Shown here one piece after another: positions 16,579 through 25,136 of a DNA stretch of 64,000 nt (position 1 is the stretch's first letter; every line of letters begins with the position of its first letter). The notes beneath the pieces were generated by a model. The model was not told where the DNA came from. It saw only the letters and a list, made by a program, of their open reading frames with translations, and made no database searches. The translations under genes were made by a program, and so were the position numbers. Source of the stretch: Fimbriimonadaceae bacterium (GTDB taxonomy: Bacteria; Armatimonadota; Fimbriimonadia; Fimbriimonadales; Fimbriimonadaceae); contig JAHBTB010000001.1 in assembly GCA_019638795.1 (NCBI GenBank), positions 434,001 through 498,000 of the forward strand, written 5' to 3'.

Positions 16579-17336
16579 GCCTGGACGCCGCCTGGCTCGT
16601 CGCGTTTCTGGCCGTCGGGTGCCGCCTGGCCGCGATGGTCATGACCTCGCCTCTCTTCGGCACGACGATCCCCGTGCAGGTCCGCGGCATGTTCTGCCTG
16701 GCCATCTCGGCGGCCCTGACGCCCGCGGTCATGCCGCTGATGCCCCCCGTCCCCCAAAACATGGCGGACTTCGCCGGGATCTTCTTTCGCGAGATCATGA
16801 TGGGCTTGGCCCTCGGATGGTCGGTCCAGTTGCTCGTCAACAGCCTTCAAATGGCGGGCGGCATCATCGACCTGCAGGTCGGCATGGCCAGCGCCCAAAT
16901 CTTCAACCCGGCGGTCGGCGGGACGGCCTCGCCCGTGGCAAACCTCAAGGTCATGCTCGGCACCGTCTTGATCATGTTGTCGGGCGGGCACCAAATGATG
17001 TTCCGGGCGTTCATGGAGAGCTACCGCTACCCCACCGAGGCCCTGACCCCCACCCACGGCATGCTGGCTGTCCTCATGAGCATGCTCTTCCACCTCTTTG
17101 TCGGGGCGGTCCAGATCGCCGCGCCGGTCGTGGCGGTGACCATCGTCATCGACGCGGCGGCGTCCTTGGTGAACAAGGCCGTCCCCCAGACCCAACCGTT
17201 CCTGATCGCCCTTCCGGCCAAGATCGGACTCGGCATGCTGGCCCTGCTCCTTGGCCTGCCTGCCCTGACCGTCGGTGTCCAGCGCGGCCTGGACTCGGTG
17301 TTCACCACGGTGCCGAGGCTCCTCGGAGGCGGTTGA
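16575..17336 (+). CDS. fliR: Flagellar export gate protein FliR
   Basis: 253 residues with about six hydrophobic segments. The region 'LFGTTIPVQVRGMFCLAIS' and 'NSLQMAGGIIDLQVGMASAQIFNP' are the FliR signatures. Start at ATG 16575, overlapping the fliQ TGA. Works with FliP and FliQ in the export gate. flhB begins one base after its stop codon. Confidence 0.95.
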   Translation: MSLDAAWLVAFLAVGCRLAAMVMTSPLFGTTIPVQVRGMFCLAISAALTPAVMPLMPPVPQNMADFAGIFFREIMMGLALGWSVQLLVNSLQMAGGIIDLQVGMASAQIFNPAVGGTASPVANLKVMLGTVLIMLSGGHQMMFRAFMESYRYPTEALTPTHGMLAVLMSMLFHLFVGAVQIAAPVVAVTIVIDAAASLVNKAVPQTQPFLIALPAKIGLGMLALLLGLPALTVGVQRGLDSVFTTVPRLLGGG

Positions 17337-17337
17337 G

Positions 17338-18408
17338 ATGGCAGACAACGCTTCCGCACAGGAAAGGACTGAGGAGGCCACGCCTCGACGTAAGCAAGAG
17401 GCGCGCAAGAAGGGCACCGTCGCCCGGTCGACGGATCTGAACGGCGCCCTCGCCATGCTCACCCTCGCCATGCTCGGGCCTGGCGTCGCCGCCAAGCTTG
17501 CCGAGGCGATCCTCACATCCATCCAGTCGAACGTGGCCAAGATGCCGCGCGAGATATCTCCCGCGACGGTGATCATCCAGACGCAGAGCATGGCCGTCCC
17601 GGCCCTGTCGGCGGCCATGCCGCTCGCCCTCGGCCTCTGCGCGGTCGGCCTGGCCAGCAACTTCAGCCAGGTCGGGTTTGTGCTCAGCGGCGAACCGCTC
17701 AAGCCCAGTTTTGACAAGGTCAACCCCCTCACGGGGTTCAAGCGTCTGTTTTCGCGCCGCGCCGTGGTCGAAGGGCTGAAAGCCGTCGCCAAAATGTGCC
17801 TGTTCTCGTGGATCGCCTATGTGGTGCTCCAGCAAGACTGGGACAAACTACTGGGGATCGGCGGGATGGCGCCGGCGGTGGCGGCCGGAGTCCTCGGTGA
17901 AGTCGTCCACAAGCTGGTCATGCGCATCGCGGTCGTCTGGCTTGTCATCGCCGGTTTCGACTACTTCTTCCAACGCAAAGAAGTGGACAAGCAGATCAAG
18001 ATGACCAAGGACGAGCTCAAGCGCGAAATGCGCGAACAAGAAGGCTCGCCCGAGGTCAAGCAAGCCCAGTACCAGCGTCGCCGCAAGCTTTTGAAGGGCG
18101 GCATGGTCGCCAAGCTGAAAGAAGCGGACGTCCTGATCACCAACCCGACGCACTTTGCCGTCGCGATCAAGTACGAGCGGTCGCAGATGCACGCCCCGGT
18201 CGTCCTGGCCAAGGGCCAAGACTTGATGGCCCTGCGCATGAGGGAGTTGGCCGCCGACCTGCGCCTGCCCACCGTCGAGAACAAACCCCTCGCCCGGGCA
18301 CTCTACGCCCAATGCGAGGCGGGAGACTTTGTCCCCCGCGACCTCTTCGGACCCGTCGCCGAGGTCCTCGCCTACGTCTACAAGAGCACGCAGCGGACGA
18401 AGAAGTGA
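17338..18408 (+). CDS. flhB: Flagellar export switch protein FlhB
   Basis: 356 residues. The N-terminal ERTEEATPRRKQEARKKG is the FlhB signature, followed by four transmembrane helices. The cytosolic domain contains the self-cleavage site NPTH in LITNPTHFAVAIKY. It switches substrate specificity from rod/hook to filament proteins. It ends the operon; flhA, commonly next, is absent and a Tat-exported oxidoreductase follows. Confidence 0.96.
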   Translation: MADNASAQERTEEATPRRKQEARKKGTVARSTDLNGALAMLTLAMLGPGVAAKLAEAILTSIQSNVAKMPREISPATVIIQTQSMAVPALSAAMPLALGLCAVGLASNFSQVGFVLSGEPLKPSFDKVNPLTGFKRLFSRRAVVEGLKAVAKMCLFSWIAYVVLQQDWDKLLGIGGMAPAVAAGVLGEVVHKLVMRIAVVWLVIAGFDYFFQRKEVDKQIKMTKDELKREMREQEGSPEVKQAQYQRRRKLLKGGMVAKLKEADVLITNPTHFAVAIKYERSQMHAPVVLAKGQDLMALRMRELAADLRLPTVENKPLARALYAQCEAGDFVPRDLFGPVAEVLAYVYKSTQRTKK

Positions 18409-18452
18409 ACCGGCGACGGTAAGATCAAGGTGCTCAAAGCGGAGACAAGACC

Positions 18453-19763
18453 TTGGAAGACATGACCCGACGACGATTGCTGAGAAACACCCTGGCCGGA
18501 GCCACGATGGCGACGGTCCCCACGTGGTTTGCCGAACGCGCTGAGGCGGAGTACCGCGAGATCGAAGCGGTCCGGCCCCAGCGGGTCGGCGCCAACGACA
18601 CGATCCATGTGGCCGTCGTCGGCCCGGGCGGACGACGTGGCGGCTACCAGCAGGGGTTCGGCGTGTCACGTTACGTCCACAGCCAGCCGGGAGCCAAGGT
18701 CGTCGCCGTCTGCGACGTGGATGAACTGCACCTGAACGAGGCGGCCGCCTACTTTGGCCCGAGCACCTACAAAACGAAGGACTTCCGCGACATCATGGCC
18801 CGCAAGGACATCGACGCGATCGTCATCGGGACACCCGACCACTGGCACGCGACGATCAGCGTGGCGGCGATGAAGGCGGGCAAGGACGTCTACTGCGAGA
18901 AGCCGATGACCTTGACGATCAGCGAAGGACGGATGGTGGCCGAGGCAGCGGCGCGGTACAAGCGGGTTTTTCAGACGGGCAGCCAGCAAAGAAGCGACCA
19001 GCGGTTCCGACTTGCTTGCGAACTCGTCCGCAACGGCAGGCTGGGCAAGCTAAAAAAGGTCACGACCCACTTGCCGACGGGGCCGATCGGAGAACTGTTC
19101 TCAGTCGAGCCGGTGCCAGCCGGATTTGACTGGGAAATGTGGATGGGCCCGACTCAAAGAGTTGACTATTGTCATCAGCGCACCCACGGCACGTTCCGAT
19201 GGTGGCTCGACTATAGCGGTGGCATGCTCACGGACTGGGGCGCCCACCACAACGACATCGCACAGTGGGGGATCGGGGCGGACGGTTCCGGGCCGCTTTC
19301 GGTCGAAGGCCATGCCAAGAACCAGCCGACGGTCAACATGATGACCTACACGACGTTCCCCGAGTTCGACATCTTCTACACCTACCCGCACGACGTGCTC
19401 CTGCATTGCACCAACAAGGGAGAGAACGGCGTCACCTTCGAAGGCGAGGACGGCTGGATCTTCGTCAGCCGCGAACGCATCGCAGCGTCCGACGAAAAGC
19501 TACTCAAAGACCCGCTGCCCGCGAACGCGGTCAAGCTCTACGCAAGCGACGGGCATGCCAAGAACTGGCTGGACTGCATCCGCACGCGCAAGCCGACGAT
19601 TTGCGAACCCGAGGTCGGCCACCGGTCGGTCACGGTATGCCACATGGCCAATATCTCGCTCCGCCTTGGCGGTCGCAAGCTCGACTGGGACCCCAAGAGG
19701 GAGCGGTTCAGCGACGACGACGCCAACGCGATGCTTAGCCGCCCGCAGCGGAAATGGAGCTGA
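18453..19763 (+). CDS. Tat-exported Gfo/Idh/MocA-family oxidoreductase
   Basis: 436 residues. A twin-arginine signal (MTRRRLLRNTLAGATMATV) precedes a Rossmann fold (VAVVGPGGRRGGYQQG) with the diagnostic EKPMTLTISEG. The C-terminal beta-sheet domain closes the NAD(P) and sugar site. Secreted members are common in Planctomycetes, Armatimonadota and relatives; the substrate is unknown. TTG 18453 is used because GGAG lies 8 nt upstream; ATG 18462 is the alternative. TAAGAT at 18420-18425 may be its -10 box. Its 3' end overlaps the opposite-strand thioesterase gene by 29 bp. Confidence 0.9.
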   Translation: MEDMTRRRLLRNTLAGATMATVPTWFAERAEAEYREIEAVRPQRVGANDTIHVAVVGPGGRRGGYQQGFGVSRYVHSQPGAKVVAVCDVDELHLNEAAAYFGPSTYKTKDFRDIMARKDIDAIVIGTPDHWHATISVAAMKAGKDVYCEKPMTLTISEGRMVAEAAARYKRVFQTGSQQRSDQRFRLACELVRNGRLGKLKKVTTHLPTGPIGELFSVEPVPAGFDWEMWMGPTQRVDYCHQRTHGTFRWWLDYSGGMLTDWGAHHNDIAQWGIGADGSGPLSVEGHAKNQPTVNMMTYTTFPEFDIFYTYPHDVLLHCTNKGENGVTFEGEDGWIFVSRERIAASDEKLLKDPLPANAVKLYASDGHAKNWLDCIRTRKPTICEPEVGHRSVTVCHMANISLRLGGRKLDWDPKRERFSDDDANAMLSRPQRKWS

Positions 19764-20313
19764 GCAACTCCCGCACGGAACCTTCGTGAGCGAGCAGGCG
19801 GTCAAGGTCTTCGTCCTTGGCCGCCGCCAACATGTTCCGGTGGGCCTCGTTCTCCTGCAGCCGCTGTTGGCGGACCTCGCGGCGGAGCCTTCCCTCGAGA
19901 AACCGGAGCTTTTCGTCGCGGGTCTCGCAAATGAGCCGGGGCACGGGCACTGTGCGTCCGTCGCGCATCGCCACCATCGTCACCCGGGCCGTGTTGACGT
20001 GCCGCCGGTCATCCTGGATGAGGTTGGTCGCGTGGACGTCGACGATCACCTCCATGCTTGTCCGGCCGACAAAGCTCACGAACCCTTCTAGCTCCACAAG
20101 GTCACCGATCTCGACCGGCTGCAAGAAGTCCACCCGGTCGAAGGAGGCGGTGACGCACGCCTCGCGCGCAAACCGCGAACTGACGCTGGCGGCGGTGAGG
20201 TCGATGAGGGCCAGGATCGAGCCACCAAAGACCTTGCCCAGGTAGTTAGCGTCGTTCGGCGTCATGCGCTGGGCCATCACCAGCTTGGTCTCGGAGACAC
20301 GACGGGCTTCCAT
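19735..20313 (-). CDS. Acyl-CoA thioesterase (hotdog fold)
   Basis: 192 residues. The hotdog motif is clear: MTPNDANYLGKVFGGSILALID (catalytic Asn/Asp region of YciA/BFIT-type thioesterases) and ASFDRVDFLQPVEIGDLVEL. A basic/acidic helical tail (residues ~135-180) extends beyond the core. Likely hydrolyses acyl-CoA in the cytosol. It follows tpiA on the same strand after a 30-bp gap containing a hairpin. Confidence 0.88.
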   Translation of the reverse strand: MEARRVSETKLVMAQRMTPNDANYLGKVFGGSILALIDLTAASVSSRFAREACVTASFDRVDFLQPVEIGDLVELEGFVSFVGRTSMEVIVDVHATNLIQDDRRHVNTARVTMVAMRDGRTVPVPRLICETRDEKLRFLEGRLRREVRQQRLQENEAHRNMLAAAKDEDLDRLLAHEGSVRELLSSISAAGG

Positions 20314-20314
20314 G

Positions 20315-20338
20315 GGTCGGGCAGCAGTAAACCCGACC
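20315..20338 (-). terminator. Hairpin between tpiA and the thioesterase gene
   Basis: Arms GGTCGGG and CCCGACC flank a 10-nt loop and fill the gap between the thioesterase ATG and the tpiA stop. No T-tract follows, so termination or mRNA processing are both guesses. Confidence 0.3.
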
Positions 20339-20343
20339 GGCGC

Positions 20344-21135
20344 TCAGGCGCTCATGATGATCTGGGCAAAGCTGGCCGGGTCCAGGCTGGCCCCGCCGAC
20401 CAGGCCGCCGTCGATGTTGGCCTTGGCAAAAAGCTCTTTGGCGTTGTCGGGTTTGACCGACCCGCCATAAAGGATACGGACGTTGATCGCGACCTCGGCG
20501 TCGGAGACGGCCTCGATCACCGACCGGATGAAGCGGCACACACGATCCGCCTCGTCGGCGGCGCAGGTCTTGCCCGTGCCGATCGCCCACACCGGCTCGT
20601 ATGCCACGACAAGGCCGTACAGTTCACTGGAGTCACGACCGGCCAGAGCCCGCCGCAACTGACCCTCGATGACCTGCTCGGTCTGCGCCGCGTCACGCTC
20701 TTCCAGGGTTTCGCCGACGCACAAGATCGGTGTGATGCCGTGGAAGAGGAGCCGCTCGATCTTCAGGTTGACGGTCTCGTCGGTCTCGGCAAAGTAGGGC
20801 ACCGTCGACGCAGGAGTCTCCAGCTTGCCGAACCGGCCCCGGGTCTCCGAGTGTCCGACGATACAGAACGCCACCGACTGTTCGACCAGTTGCTTGGCAC
20901 TGACGTTTCCGGTGAACGCCCCCTCTTCCGCCCAGAACACGTCTTGTGCGCCGATCAAGATGCCCTGGTGGCGGACGGTGTCGCGGACCTTGGGGATCGC
21001 CAAATATGGAGGGCAGACGACGACGTCGACGTCATACCGCACGGCCACCTCTTTGGCGAACGTCTCGACCAAGGCGGCCCCTTGGGCGGCCGTCAGGTTC
21101 ATCTTCCAATTGCCCGCAACCAGCTTTGTACGCAT
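20344..21135 (-). CDS. tpiA: Triosephosphate isomerase
   Basis: 263 residues. Catalytic Lys in VAGNWKMN (residue 11), His in VGHSETR and Glu in VAYEPVWAIGTGKT are all present, and ILYGGSV is the phosphate loop. Interconverts dihydroxyacetone phosphate and glyceraldehyde 3-phosphate. Start at ATG 21135 fits the family N-terminus; GTG 21144 is three codons upstream. Lies 8 bp after osmC in the same direction. Confidence 0.96.
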   Translation of the reverse strand: MRTKLVAGNWKMNLTAAQGAALVETFAKEVAVRYDVDVVVCPPYLAIPKVRDTVRHQGILIGAQDVFWAEEGAFTGNVSAKQLVEQSVAFCIVGHSETRGRFGKLETPASTVPYFAETDETVNLKIERLLFHGITPILCVGETLEERDAAQTEQVIEGQLRRALAGRDSSELYGLVVAYEPVWAIGTGKTCAADEADRVCRFIRSVIEAVSDAEVAINVRILYGGSVKPDNAKELFAKANIDGGLVGGASLDPASFAQIIMSA

Positions 21136-21143
21136 AGACACCA

Positions 21144-21596
21144 CTACATCCGGACGATCACCGGTTCCACCACGACTTGTACCTTGTCGCGGATGGCGTT
21201 CGTGATGATGCAGTACATATCCGCCTTATGGGCCATGTCCTCGGCGACCTTGGCCTGGTTGTCGTCGGCTCCGGTCAAGACGATCCGCGGCTTTACCGTG
21301 ATCTTGGTGTACGTGAAGCTAGGGCCGTCCTCGACGACTTCACCGGTCACGTCGGCCTGGATGTCGGCGTAGGGGACTTTCCGGTTGGTGAGGACGATGC
21401 CCAGGGTGATGGAATAACACCCCGCCACGGCCATCGCCAAGAGTTGCTCCGGATTGGTCCCCGCCCCACTCCCGCCGAACTCCGGTGGGGTCGCCAGGGC
21501 CACAGTCGTGCCACTCCGGACGTCGGTGATCTCACCGGCGCCGTCCCGTCCTCCTTTCCAACTGACGCGGACAGGATACTCATGGGTCTTTGCCAT
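21144..21596 (-). CDS. OsmC/Ohr-family peroxiredoxin-like protein
   Basis: 150 residues. The family motif NPEQLLAMAVAGCYS holds the peroxidatic Cys, and the second Cys is in MYCIITNAI. Reduces organic hydroperoxides using a dithiol donor. A TAGAAT box lies exactly 6 nt before the ATG with no Shine-Dalgarno sequence, one of the clearest leaderless-looking starts in the window. Followed by tpiA, probably in one transcript. Confidence 0.92.
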   Translation of the reverse strand: MAKTHEYPVRVSWKGGRDGAGEITDVRSGTTVALATPPEFGGSGAGTNPEQLLAMAVAGCYSITLGIVLTNRKVPYADIQADVTGEVVEDGPSFTYTKITVKPRIVLTGADDNQAKVAEDMAHKADMYCIITNAIRDKVQVVVEPVIVRM

Positions 21597-21602
21597 GCCG
21601 GC

Positions 21603-21608
21603 ATTCTA
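21603..21608 (-). promoter_or_regulatory. -10 box (TAGAAT) of osmC, leaderless spacing
   Basis: TAGAAT on the minus strand with a 6-nt gap (GCCGGC) to the osmC ATG. Transcription would begin at or next to the start codon. Confidence 0.55.
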
Positions 21609-21882
21609 CGCGGAAGCCTGCCCTCGCCACGGGCGGGTCCGGACCACTCTGCCTACGCTACGCGCCTAAAGCCGAAACAGGTTGCAGCACTACCAATTCG
21701 CCTAATCATCATCTGAGGCATTTGACCTGTCACACAACTGACGACAATTTCCCTGATATATCAAGACCATCAAGTTCAAACTTAGCCTGGTAAGTCTGCT
21801 GGCAAAGTGATATTCAAATGCAACAAATCCAAAAGACTTACTAGTCGCAATTGGCATGAGTTATGCAGGACAATGTTGCGTG

Positions 21883-22572
21883 ATGAAGAAAGCCCTTCTC
21901 CTTCTCTCAATCAGCGCCGTGGTCGGAGTCGCCCAGGCCGTCGTCATCGACGACTTCAGCGGCAACTCCACGTTCGTCCAGACGAACAGCACGACCACCT
22001 TTGACTACGACTCGTCGACCGCCCCCGTCGTCGGTGGCACCCGCTACCTCGGCCAGACCTACCAATTCGGCAACAAGCTGAGCGCCGCAGCGATCGCCGA
22101 CGGCATCCTGGACGTCCAGACGCCCAGCAACGCGGTGACCAACACGGCCCTCGCCTACGGCAACATCACGTCCGACATGGGAGGCCTGCCCTTCCCGACC
22201 CCCGACTGGGGCGTCGACACCTCCGCGGCGAACTTCGGCTTGTCCGGTGACACGGTCCGCCTGAACTTCATTTCGAACGAACAGTCCTTGGACATTCGGT
22301 TCGTGGTGATGGCCGACGGCGTCTACACGGTCTACAACAAGACGGTCGCGGGCGGCCAGTACAGCCCGTTCACCGTGGACCTGACCGCTGCTGACATCAC
22401 GAGCAACGGCGGCACTACTCTGGCGAGCTTCGACTCCCTGTACATGAACTTCACGACCTCCCCGTCGGGTGACTTTGCTCTCGACAGCATCGAGACCGTC
22501 CCTGAGCCGGTCAGCATGGTCGCTCTCGGTCTGGGCGCCCTCGGCCTCGCCCGCAAGCGCCGCAACAAGTAA
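21883..22572 (+). CDS. PEP-CTERM sorting-domain protein
   Basis: 229 residues. A signal peptide (MKKALLLLSISAVVGVAQA) is followed by a beta-rich extracellular region and the C-terminal tail VPEPVSMVALGLGALGLARK plus basic residues, a PEP-CTERM signal normally processed by an exosortase. No exosortase is in the window. The ATG at 21883 was chosen over upstream codons because the signal peptide begins there. The preceding ~270 bp are AT-rich compared with the surroundings and gene-free. Role in the envelope or matrix is inferred. Confidence 0.88.
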   Translation: MKKALLLLSISAVVGVAQAVVIDDFSGNSTFVQTNSTTTFDYDSSTAPVVGGTRYLGQTYQFGNKLSAAAIADGILDVQTPSNAVTNTALAYGNITSDMGGLPFPTPDWGVDTSAANFGLSGDTVRLNFISNEQSLDIRFVVMADGVYTVYNKTVAGGQYSPFTVDLTAADITSNGGTTLASFDSLYMNFTTSPSGDFALDSIETVPEPVSMVALGLGALGLARKRRNK

Positions 22573-22609
22573 CTCGCCTACCGTCCGGCAACGGCGCCGA
22601 GAAGGAGGA

Positions 22610-22639
22610 CCGGGCCAGACCTGCAGAGGTCTGGCCCGG
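22610..22639 (+). terminator. Strong hairpin after the first PEP-CTERM gene
   Basis: A perfect 13-bp stem (CCGGGCCAGACCT pairing with its complement) with a GCAG loop, 38 bp after the stop codon. Only a weak T content follows (CTTGCGTTTG). Confidence 0.6.
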
Positions 22640-22853
22640 CTTGCGTTTGACCGGTCGCCTAGGTCTTTTGATCAAGTCTCACCGTATATTCACCAGGTTT
22701 TTGAGCCTGGTAAGGATACGTGACCGCGGGCCTGTTGAATTTCGCTCCAGACATCCGCTATACCAGGGCCTCAACGTTAAATGACGGCAAAAATGCGGGC
22801 ACTTTTAGCGGTGCCGGTTTTGAGCCGTGCAATCACCAGCGGAGGATCCCTCA

Positions 22854-23555
22854 ATGAAACTTGAAAGAATCGTCTCGATCGCCGGTCTCGTAATTCTTGC
22901 GGCCGCATCCCAAGCCGTCGTCATCTACGACGGGATCGGTGCCAGCACCACCTTCACCAGCACCACCGGCGGCACGCCGCGCAACCGCATGGCCGACAGC
23001 TTCAGCGCCACCGACCCGGGTTCGGGCGCCCACTGGAAGGTCACGTCCATTGATGTGGGAATCTGGGTCAACGCCGCTTCCCCCAGCGCGACCGCCGAAG
23101 TCATTCTCTGGAACGAGTGGAACGTCGCCGGGTTTGGCGGTTCAGGCACCAACGTCTTCCAGAACGAGGCCGGACGCGAAACGTTCAACCTTGGTGATCT
23201 GTCCGCCTCGGACGTCCATACCCTGACCTTCACCACGCCGATCCACCTCGACAACTTCCAAGACCTTGGTCTGGAAATCCAGCTCAAGACGAACGGGACG
23301 AAGTCGAACAGCTTGGCTCTCTCCCTGCAGGACGCCGTGCCGACCGTCGGGTCGGGAACGAACCTCTTCTATCGCGACAGCGACAACGACGAGGTCATCG
23401 AGACCCCCGACGCGCGCACGATCTCCGGATGGTCGAACGCGAACGTGATGTTCCGCGTGAACGCCGAGGTCGAGAGCGTCCCTGAGCCGGCGACGATGAC
23501 CGTCCTCGGGCTCGGCGCCCTCGCCCTCCTGCGGCGCCGCCGCCAAGCCAAGTAA
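22854..23555 (+). CDS. PEP-CTERM sorting-domain protein
   Basis: 233 residues. Signal peptide at residues 1-22 (MKLERIVSIAGLVILAAASQ), a beta-rich body with a probable jelly-roll layout, and the tail VPEPATMTVLGLGALALLRR followed by basic residues. ATG 22854 has a strong GGAGGA ribosome site. It lies downstream of the first PEP-CTERM gene with a separating terminator and a 214-bp leader, so it is probably a separate transcript. Not obviously a close paralogue of the first. Confidence 0.88.
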   Translation: MKLERIVSIAGLVILAAASQAVVIYDGIGASTTFTSTTGGTPRNRMADSFSATDPGSGAHWKVTSIDVGIWVNAASPSATAEVILWNEWNVAGFGGSGTNVFQNEAGRETFNLGDLSASDVHTLTFTTPIHLDNFQDLGLEIQLKTNGTKSNSLALSLQDAVPTVGSGTNLFYRDSDNDEVIETPDARTISGWSNANVMFRVNAEVESVPEPATMTVLGLGALALLRRRRQAK

Positions 23556-23578
23556 ATTCTGACCTTGGTCTATTGACC

Positions 23579-23614
23579 GACGCGGCCCGCGACACCCTTG
23601 TCGCGGGCCGCGTC
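23579..23614 (+). terminator. Very stable hairpin after the second PEP-CTERM gene
   Basis: A perfect 16-bp stem (GACGCGGCCCGCGACA and complement) closes a CCCT loop, 23 bp after the stop. No T-tract follows. Confidence 0.6.
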
Positions 23615-23670
23615 TCTGTACGGCGTCTCAGAAGGCGGACGACCACTGGGTCCGGACCCTGGCCCACGGG

Positions 23671-23676
23671 TATCAT
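23671..23676 (+). promoter_or_regulatory. -10 box (TATCAT) of tRNA-Cys
   Basis: TATCAT ends 10 bp before the tRNA 5' end, appropriate for a short precursor. Confidence 0.4.
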
Positions 23677-23686
23677 GACAACCCTT

Positions 23687-23762
23687 GGCGCCGTGCCCAA
23701 GTGGTTAAGGGGAAGGTCTGCAAAACCTTTATCCAGCGGTTCGAATCCGCTCGGCGCCTCCA
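23687..23762 (+). tRNA. tRNA-Cys (anticodon GCA)
   Basis: Acceptor stem GGCGCCG pairs with CGGCGCC (23752-23758). The anticodon stem AAGGT/ACCTT encloses loop CTGCAAA, giving anticodon GCA. The T-arm is AGCGG-TTCGAAT-CCGCT. The discriminator is T, as usual for tRNA-Cys, and the CCA end is encoded. Confidence 0.96.
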
Positions 23763-23802
23763 ATGCTTTGCCTTGCTCCCGGGCATAATGGGGGCTCGAC
23801 GC

Positions 23803-24564
23803 ATGCCGAAGAAGACCGAACTGGCGGCCGGTCAGGCCGTGGTCGGCCCCCTGGGGGTCACAGCGCCGCCCGACATCCACATTGCGTGCGAAGCTTTCGA
23901 GGGCTCACTAGGCGCCCTCTTCCTCTGCGTCCACGACCGCAAGATCGACCTCCTCGACATCCCCATGGCCCCGGTCTGCGAGGCGTACTTCCACTACGTG
24001 CTCGCCACCACGGACACAGACTTGGAGCAGGCGGCGGTCGCCCTCGCCGCCCTCGCCTACTTGCTCGAGCGCAAGGCGTGGGCGCTCGTGCCGACGGAAG
24101 ACGAGGACACCGTCGACGAGGACGCCCTGACCCTCGCCGCCGAGCCGTACGTCCACCTTTTTGACCCCGCCGTGCGTAGCCTCCTCGAACGGCGTGAGGA
24201 ACGCGAACGGCTCTTCTTCCGGTGGTCCGAGCAGTTCCGCCAACCCTACGAACTACCCTTCGACACCAGCGACGTCCAGATCGGTGACCTCGCCGGCGTG
24301 CTGGAGCGCCTGCTCGCCCGCGCCGTCCCCGACACGATGGAGCCCCTGAGCAAACCACGGCGCTCCCTGGCCGAACAAATGCTCGTCGTCCTACAGGCCT
24401 TGCCGTCGGAATTCGCCTCCCTCGACACGATCGTGGTCGGAGAATTCACCCGCAGCGAGGTTGTCTGGTGGTTCCTTGCCCTGCTCGAACTCATCAGGTT
24501 GGGCCAGGCCCGGGTGCACGTCACCGAGAGTGAAGTCCTCTTCGCCAGGGGCGGTCTGGTATGA
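23803..24564 (+). CDS. scpA: Segregation and condensation protein A
   Basis: 253 residues. The N-terminal ScpA pattern is visible as FEGSLGALFLCVHDRKIDLLDIPM, followed by the helical repeat region and a C-terminal winged-helix (SEFASLDTIVVGEFTRSEVVWWFLALLELIRLGQARV). It is the kleisin that bridges the SMC heads together with ScpB. The ATG at 23788 is a possible earlier start, but CATAAT (23784-23789) may be the -10 box, which favours 23803. Overlaps scpB by 4 bp. Confidence 0.9.
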   Translation: MPKKTELAAGQAVVGPLGVTAPPDIHIACEAFEGSLGALFLCVHDRKIDLLDIPMAPVCEAYFHYVLATTDTDLEQAAVALAALAYLLERKAWALVPTEDEDTVDEDALTLAAEPYVHLFDPAVRSLLERREERERLFFRWSEQFRQPYELPFDTSDVQIGDLAGVLERLLARAVPDTMEPLSKPRRSLAEQMLVVLQALPSEFASLDTIVVGEFTRSEVVWWFLALLELIRLGQARVHVTESEVLFARGGLV

Positions 24565-25136
24565 GCGTCATCCGCGACGTCGAGGCCCTGCTCTTTGTCG
24601 CCGAGACCCCTGCCACCGCCGAAGAACTGGCCGTCGCGATCGGTGTCCCGACTTTTGAAGTGGAGGACGCCCTTGAAAAGCTCGGTGGACGGCTGACCCA
24701 CAACAGCCCGCTCCAACTTGTCCGCATCGCGGGCGGCTATCAACTCTGCACGAAGCCCGAGTACGCCGAAGTCGTCACCCGCTTCCTGCAGCCGCAGCGC
24801 CACAAGCTCAGCCGGAGCCTCATGGAAGTCCTCGCCATCGTCGCTTACAAGCAACCGGTGACGATGGCAGAGATCGACGAGGTCCGCGGTGTCCAGAGCG
24901 ACTACGGTTTGCGGCAACTGGTCGAGAAGCGGCTTGTCGGGGAGCTAGGCCGTAAGGCGACGCCGGGACGGCCGGTCCTCTACGGGACCACCCAGCAGTT
25001 TCTCCACGTCTTTAACCTAGACAGCCTGGCCGATCTGCCTGACCTGGGCTTCGGCCGAGCCGCGTTGGACGCGGTCGGTACCCACCTGCCCCCCGACCAA
25101 CCGATGTTGCCTATGCAAGAGGAGAAACCCGTTTGA
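24561..25136 (+). CDS. scpB: Segregation and condensation protein B
   Basis: 191 residues. Two winged-helix domains: the first from the start to ~80 (ALLFVAETPATAEELAVAIG), the second with ALLEVLAIVAYKQPVT-like sequence (here LMEVLAIVAYKQPVTMAEI) and the TPGRPVLYGTT hairpin, both ScpB hallmarks. Dimer partner of ScpA in the SMC condensin. Start overlaps the scpA stop (ATGA); its stop overlaps the next TTG start. Confidence 0.95.
   Translation: MSVIRDVEALLFVAETPATAEELAVAIGVPTFEVEDALEKLGGRLTHNSPLQLVRIAGGYQLCTKPEYAEVVTRFLQPQRHKLSRSLMEVLAIVAYKQPVTMAEIDEVRGVQSDYGLRQLVEKRLVGELGRKATPGRPVLYGTTQQFLHVFNLDSLADLPDLGFGRAALDAVGTHLPPDQPMLPMQEEKPV

Noticed and set aside
14359-17792. Long minus-strand frames opposite the flagellar operon
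   Set aside because: All lie antisense to the conserved fli/flh genes, with low-complexity Arg/His/Gly-rich translations.
21640-21880. c-di-GMP or other known riboswitch in the PEP-CTERM leader
   Set aside because: No conserved GEMM core, tetraloop or receptor sequence could be recognised.
18409-23600. Genomic island or prophage
   Set aside because: No integrase, transposase, direct repeats or phage genes were seen, and tRNA-Cys lacks an adjoining integration module.
23701-23802. scpA starting at GTG 23701
   Set aside because: That start lies inside tRNA-Cys; the ScpA-like sequence begins later.
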